A DNA stretch of 45,098 nucleotides from Bradyrhizobium sp. STM 3809 (GTDB lineage Bacteria; Pseudomonadota; Alphaproteobacteria; Rhizobiales; Xanthobacteraceae): positions 1 through 45,098 of the forward strand of contig NZ_CAFJ01000463.1 in the NCBI RefSeq assembly GCF_000239795.1. Direction: 5' to 3'. Made by a program: the position numbers and the translations under genes. Numbering within the stretch: the first letter of the stretch is position 1; every line of letters begins with the position of its first letter. This document shows positions 41,452-45,098 of this stretch, one piece after another. The notes under the pieces are model-generated. The model searched no databases. It was not told the DNA's origin and was given only the letters and a program-made list of their open reading frames with translations.

Positions 41452-43785
41452 TCACGTCGCGAGCTGATTGCCGATCGGCAGCGCCCGCAGGCGTTTGCCG
41501 GTGGCGGCAAAGATCGCATTGGCGAGCGCCGGCGCGAAGGGCGGAACCCCCGGCTCGCCGACGCCGCTTGGCGGCGTGTCGGCATCGGCCGGCACGATGT
41601 GCACGTTGGTGACCAGCGGCGCCTCGTCGATCCGGACCACCGGATGGTCGTCGAAGTTGCGCTGCTGCACCCGTCCGTTCTTGAAGCTGACCTCGCCGTA
41701 TTTGGCGAGGCTCAGTCCCATGATCGCCGCGCCTTCGAGCTGCGAGGCGATGCGCTCGGGGTTGACGAAGGTGCCGCAATCGATCGCGCTGTCGACCTGG
41801 TGCACGGTCAGCTTGCCCTTGTCGTCGACCGACACTTCCACGATGGTGGCAATGTAGCTGACGAAGCTGCGATGGGCGGCGATGCCGAGCCCGTGGCCCT
41901 TGGGAACGCTGCGGCCCCAATTGCCCTTCTCGGCGACGAACTCGACGACGCGGCGCAGCCGGCCGGTATCGATCGGGTAGCTCTCATAGGGCTCGCCGTA
42001 GTTCCAGAGATCCTTCACCGAGGCGAGCTTGAGCACGCGCGGGCTGCCGATCAGCTCGAGCAGCATGTCCTTCTGGTCGCGGCCGGTGGCGGCGGCGATC
42101 TCGCCGACCATCGACTGCACGGCGAAGGCGCGCGGAATGTTCGAGACCGAGCGGAACCAGCCGATGCGGGTCATCGCCTTGGCGGCGGGGTTCTCGCACT
42201 GGATGTTGGCGATCTCGAACGGCATGTCGACGAGGCCCATGCCGAGCTCGAACGGCGCGGCGTGATCGGCGCCGGCGGCAAAGGTCGACAGAATGGTCGG
42301 CGCCACGCTGCGGTGGCGCCACGCCACCACCTTGCCGCTCTTGTCGAGCCCGGCCTCGATGCGCTCCACCGACACCGTGTGCAGGAAGTCGTGCTGGATG
42401 TCGTCGTCACGCGTCCACTGCACCTTCACCGGTGCGCCCAGGGTCTTGGAGAGCAGGGCGGCCTCGAGCGCGAAGTCGCATTTCGATTTGCGCCCGAAGC
42501 CGCCGCCGAGCAGGGTGACGTTGACGGTCACGTTCTCCGGCGGGATCTGCAGCGTCTTCGCGACATCCTCGCGGGTGCCGCCTGGGCTCTGCACCGGCGC
42601 CCAGATCTCGGCCTTGTCGCCCTTGACGTCGGCCACCGCGACCGGCGGCTCCATGCTCGCATGGGCGAAGTGCGGCAGATAGTACTCGCCGGTGATCACC
42701 TTGTCGGCCGACTTCAGCGCGGCATCGGCATCGCCCTCCTGGCGAACGACGAGGCCCGGCTGGCGCGCGGCGGCTTCGAGATCGGCGCGATAGGCGACCG
42801 AATCGTAGGCGGCGTTGGGGCCGTCCTCCCATTCGACCTTCAGGGCGTCGCGGCCCTTGATCGCAGCGCCCGTGTTGCGGGCGATCACGGCGACGCCGCC
42901 GAGCGGCTGGAACTTCGATGGCCACGGCCAGCCCTTGACCTCGAGCACCTGTTCGACGCCGGAGACCTTCAGCGCCTCGGCAGCGTCGAACGACTTCACC
43001 TTGCCGCCGGTGACCGGCGGCCTGGCGATGACGGCGTATTTCATGCCGGGCAGGCGGACGTCTGCGCCGTAGCGGGCCTTGCCGACAGTGATGTCGCGCA
43101 GGTCGACGATGCTGACCTGGCCCTTGCCGAGATAGCGGAAGTCCCGAGGCGACTTCAGCTTGATGCTGTCGACGGCCGGGACGGGCTGGTTGGCCGCGTC
43201 AGAAGCGAGTTCGCCGAAGCCGATGCGCTTGCCGCTGGCGCTGTGCACGACCTCGTGGTTGACGGCTTTCACCTCGCTGGCGGGCACGCCGAGCTTCTGG
43301 GCGGCAGCAGCCTCCAGCATCGCCCGCGCCATCGCGCCGATCTGGCGCATCGGCAGCAGATAATGCCGCGTGCTGCGCGAGCCGTCGGTGTCCTGGTTGC
43401 CGAACTTCACCTCGTCGCCGGGCGCCTGCACGACGCGGACCTTGCTCCAGTCGGCTTCCATCTCCTCCGCCACGATCAGCGGCAGGCTGGTGCGGACGCC
43501 GGTGCCCATCTCGGAGCGATGCGCGAGGATGGAGACGATGCCGTCGGGCGCGATCGACACGAAGACCTTCGGATCGACCACGGTGCCGTGCGGCATCTTG
43601 CCGGCGCCGGTCTCATAGGCGGCGAATGCGGGCCGCGAGAGCAGGGGCGCAGCGAGCACGAAGCCGCCCGCGAGACCCAGCGTCTGCAGGATGGCGCGGC
43701 GCGAGACGTTCTCGACCTTGAGATGCCGCTCGAAGCCGCGGCGCGGGTTGGACTTAGCGGTGTCGGGATTTGCGATGATGCTCAT
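41452..43785 (-). CDS. iorB: Molybdenum hydroxylase large subunit, IorB-like, Tat-exported
   Basis: Molybdopterin-binding subunit of the xanthine dehydrogenase/aldehyde oxidase family, isoquinoline 1-oxidoreductase beta type, 777 residues. A Tat signal is present ([16 protein letters not shown]29-R30, then a hydrophobic stretch ending RPAFA). The mature part shows [52 protein letters not shown] and, near the C terminus, [20 protein letters not shown] and [20 protein letters not shown] with the catalytic Glu region. IorAB-type enzymes lack a FAD subunit and pass electrons to cytochromes, consistent with export. Substrates can be N-heterocycles or aldehydes. It starts two bases after the small-subunit stop. 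Confidence 0.91.
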   Translation of the reverse strand: MSIIANPDTAKSNPRRGFERHLKVENVSRRAILQTLGLAGGFVLAAPLLSRPAFAAYETGAGKMPHGTVVDPKVFVSIAPDGIVSILAHRSEMGTGVRTSLPLIVAEEMEADWSKVRVVQAPGDEVKFGNQDTDGSRSTRHYLLPMRQIGAMARAMLEAAAAQKLGVPASEVKAVNHEVVHSASGKRIGFGELASDAANQPVPAVDSIKLKSPRDFRYLGKGQVSIVDLRDITVGKARYGADVRLPGMKYAVIARPPVTGGKVKSFDAAEALKVSGVEQVLEVKGWPWPSKFQPLGGVAVIARNTGAAIKGRDALKVEWEDGPNAAYDSVAYRADLEAAARQPGLVVRQEGDADAALKSADKVITGEYYLPHFAHASMEPPVAVADVKGDKAEIWAPVQSPGGTREDVAKTLQIPPENVTVNVTLLGGGFGRKSKCDFALEAALLSKTLGAPVKVQWTRDDDIQHDFLHTVSVERIEAGLDKSGKVVAWRHRSVAPTILSTFAAGADHAAPFELGMGLVDMPFEIANIQCENPAAKAMTRIGWFRSVSNIPRAFAVQSMVGEIAAATGRDQKDMLLELIGSPRVLKLASVKDLWNYGEPYESYPIDTGRLRRVVEFVAEKGNWGRSVPKGHGLGIAAHRSFVSYIATIVEVSVDDKGKLTVHQVDSAIDCGTFVNPERIASQLEGAAIMGLSLAKYGEVSFKNGRVQQRNFDDHPVVRIDEAPLVTNVHIVPADADTPPSGVGEPGVPPFAPALANAIFAATGKRLRALPIGNQLAT

Positions 43786-43787
43786 GA

Positions 43788-44240
43788 TCAAACCCCCGTC
43801 GAGGCCAGATGGACCGCGTTCTCGATGCGCTGATAGCAGCCGCAACGGCAGATGTTGCCGGACATCGCGTCCCGGATCTGGTCATGCGACGGCTTCGGAT
43901 TCTCGTTGAGCAGCGCCGCTGCCTGCATGATCTGGCCGGCCTGGCAGAAGCCGCATTGCGGCACGTTGACCTGCCGCCACGCCTTCTGCACCGGGTGGTC
44001 GCCGGTCGGGTGCAGGCCCTCGATGGTCGTGACCTCGCGGCCCGCCACGTCGGAGATCGCCGTGATGCAGGAGCGTGCGGCCTCCTTGTCGACCATCACG
44101 GTGCAGGCGCCGCACAGCGCCTGGCCGCAGCCATATTTCGAGCCGGTCAGTCCGAGCTCGTCGCGCAGATACCACAACAGCGGCAGGCTCGGATCCCCAT
44201 CCCAGCTCTGCTCCTGTCCGTTGATTTTCACCTTGATCAT
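43788..44240 (-). CDS. iorA: Molybdenum hydroxylase [2Fe-2S] small subunit, IorA-like
   Basis: Small subunit with two [2Fe-2S] clusters, 150 residues. The plant-type cluster uses C38, C43, C46 and C58 (YGCGQALCGACTVMVD). The second, helical cluster uses CGFC and CRCGC near residues 100-140 (NVPQCGFCQAGQIMQAAALL, SGNICRCGCYQRI). ATG 44238-44240 is preferred over the upstream frame because the family starts here (IKVKINGQEQSWD). It has no signal of its own and should be carried across the membrane with the Tat-exported IorB-like partner. Upstream, 44241-44530 holds no recognisable gene. Confidence 0.91.
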   Translation of the reverse strand: MIKVKINGQEQSWDGDPSLPLLWYLRDELGLTGSKYGCGQALCGACTVMVDKEAARSCITAISDVAGREVTTIEGLHPTGDHPVQKAWRQVNVPQCGFCQAGQIMQAAALLNENPKPSHDQIRDAMSGNICRCGCYQRIENAVHLASTGV

Positions 44241-44530
44241 GTCGCCCTCGCTCTGTCGGACCAATGGTCGCTGGTTCTGATCGCTGGTGGACGCGCGCGG
44301 GACCACATGTCCTGTCGTGCACGCGCCGGATCAATTGAAAGTTGTCGGAAAGCGTCTCAGGATAGCAGACGTCGACTGCCGCCGGTGTACACAGCCGCGT
44401 GTGCTGCAGGAGCTGCCTGGACGAGCGCACAGGCGCTGCGTTGCAAATGTTGCCGGCGCGGCCGCGCAGGCGGCGCGGCGCGGCTCGGGACGGTGCGGCA
44501 AGATGGCGCGGAGCTCGCCGCGCGGCCGCA

Positions 44531-44570
44531 TAAAGAAAGAATGCCCCGCCGGCACGAAGGCAGGCGAGGC
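44531..44570 (-). terminator. Intrinsic terminator of the Gfa-family gene
   Basis: On the minus strand GCCTCGCCTGCC (44559-44570) pairs with TGCCGGCGGGGC (44543-44554) around TTCG, with a wobble and two mismatches near the loop, followed by ATTCTTTCTTTA. It is 55 bp downstream of the Gfa-family stop. Confidence 0.75.
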
Positions 44571-44624
44571 ACCAAGTCTTCAGGAAGGAACGCTTCAGTC
44601 GTTACGCTTGGTACGCTGCGGCCG

Positions 44625-45098
44625 TCAGGCCGCCTTTGCTTTCGCCACGTGTGTGGCAATCGCATCCATCAGCGCCGGCGACAGGCAGTCATAGGGCTCG
44701 AGCCCCAGCTCCTTCAGCCGCGCGCGAATCTCGCCCATCTGTTCCGGCTTCACGCCCGATTCGATCACCGAGGAGACGAAGGCGGCAAAGCCGGGGGCTG
44801 CCGAACCCTGTTCCTGGAACAGCTCGGGATGGATGAAGTCGAGGCCGTAGAATGGATGACCCGTGTTCTCGATCCGCCCGTACATGTGGGTGCCGCAGCC
44901 GGTGCAGGCGTAGCGCTGGATGACGGCCGAGGGATCGACGATCTTCAGCTTGTCGCCATTCTCCAGAACCGTGACGTTCTGCCGCGGCACGACGGCGACC
45001 ACGGAGAAGATTGCGCCGGACGGCTTCCAGCACTTGGTGCAGCCGCACGCATGGTTGTGCGCGACGTCGCCCTTGATGCCGACCTTCACCGGCCGGTC
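44625..45098 (-). CDS. gfa: Gfa-family (glutathione-dependent formaldehyde-activating) enzyme, 5' end missing
   Basis: Zinc protein of the GFA family that condenses formaldehyde with glutathione to S-hydroxymethylglutathione, for oxidation by the glutathione-dependent dehydrogenase. The visible 158 residues include [14 protein letters not shown] and [16 protein letters not shown], the paired CxxC-type zinc ligands, and the family C terminus [20 protein letters not shown]. The frame stays open to the right edge ([11 protein letters not shown]), and full-length Gfa proteins have about 30-40 more N-terminal residues with another Cys pair, so the start lies outside the window. The GTG at 45089 is internal. 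A glutathione-dependent formaldehyde dehydrogenase gene is expected just beyond the edge. Confidence 0.88.
   Translation of the reverse strand, partial: DRPVKVGIKGDVAHNHACGCTKCWKPSGAIFSVVAVVPRQNVTVLENGDKLKIVDPSAVIQRYACTGCGTHMYGRIENTGHPFYGLDFIHPELFQEQGSAAPGFAAFVSSVIESGVKPEQMGEIRARLKELGLEPYDCLSPALMDAIATHVAKAKAA

Noticed and set aside
38923..43833. A 1636-codon open frame on the plus strand across CcoG, the formamidase and the IorB-type gene
   Set aside because: It runs antisense or out of frame to three well-supported genes, has Arg/Ala-rich low-complexity composition and no domain. It is a high-GC shadow frame.

Overview
The window reads as chromosomal DNA of an alphaproteobacterium, most likely Bradyrhizobium. 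The basis is uniformly high GC codon use, dense antisense open frames of the kind high GC produces, gene content typical of a metabolically versatile soil rhizobium, and several palindromic intergenic repeat families that I recall as characteristic of Bradyrhizobium. No rRNA, tRNA, CRISPR array or complete insertion sequence was seen.

Layout. (1) 1-8231: the downstream part of a soluble di-iron monooxygenase cluster of the propane/phenol (MimABCD or PrmABCD) type: reductase (cut by the left edge), hydroxylase small subunit, coupling protein, amidohydrolase, a DUF59-like protein and a dedicated GroEL, with a convergent AcoR-like sigma-54 activator. The hydroxylase large subunit must lie left of the window. 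(2) 8232-12175: a decaying zone with an amino-acid-oxidase-like gene lacking its N-terminal half, an intact RidA, an intact M20 dipeptidase, a frameshifted DUF892-like remnant and a candidate small RNA ending in a strong terminator. (3) 12176-28830: a coherent catabolic island. A divergent promoter with an operator-like palindrome sits between a minus-strand operon (old-yellow-enzyme/dienoyl-CoA-reductase-like flavoprotein, LeuC-like and LeuD-like hydratase) and a plus-strand operon (HutC-type GntR regulator, branched-chain-amino-acid-type ABC transporter, PEP-mutase/isocitrate-lyase-family lyase, HyuB, HyuA, isochorismatase-fold protein, FrdA-like flavoprotein). (4) 28832-34871: a second transport island, with a TauABC/NMT1-type ABC operon that includes an FCD-type GntR regulator, divergent from an FAH-family hydrolase and followed by a cyclase-family hydrolase. 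(5) 35351-40698: SOUL heme-binding protein, a repeat-rich gene-free stretch, a Tat-exported FAH-family protein, CcoG and a formamidase-like protein. (6) 41000-45098: an orphan IS3 OrfA-like helix-turn-helix protein, a two-subunit IorAB-type molybdenum hydroxylase, and an Gfa-family enzyme cut by the right edge.

The strongest candidate for an undescribed system is region 3. Ring-opening amidase-type subunits (HyuA/HyuB), an aconitase-family hydratase (LeuCD-like) and a malate-type carbon-carbon lyase (PEPM/ICL family with an intact KRCGH loop) parallel the last steps of Eubacterium barkeri nicotinate fermentation (dimethylmaleate hydratase, then 2,3-dimethylmalate lyase). Together with an importer and two flavoproteins, this suggests aerobic breakdown of a cyclic imide or lactam through a (di)alkylmaleate-type intermediate to pyruvate plus an acid. 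The substrate is not known from sequence, and the isochorismatase-fold member lacks the cysteine nucleophile needed by a classical amidase of that fold.
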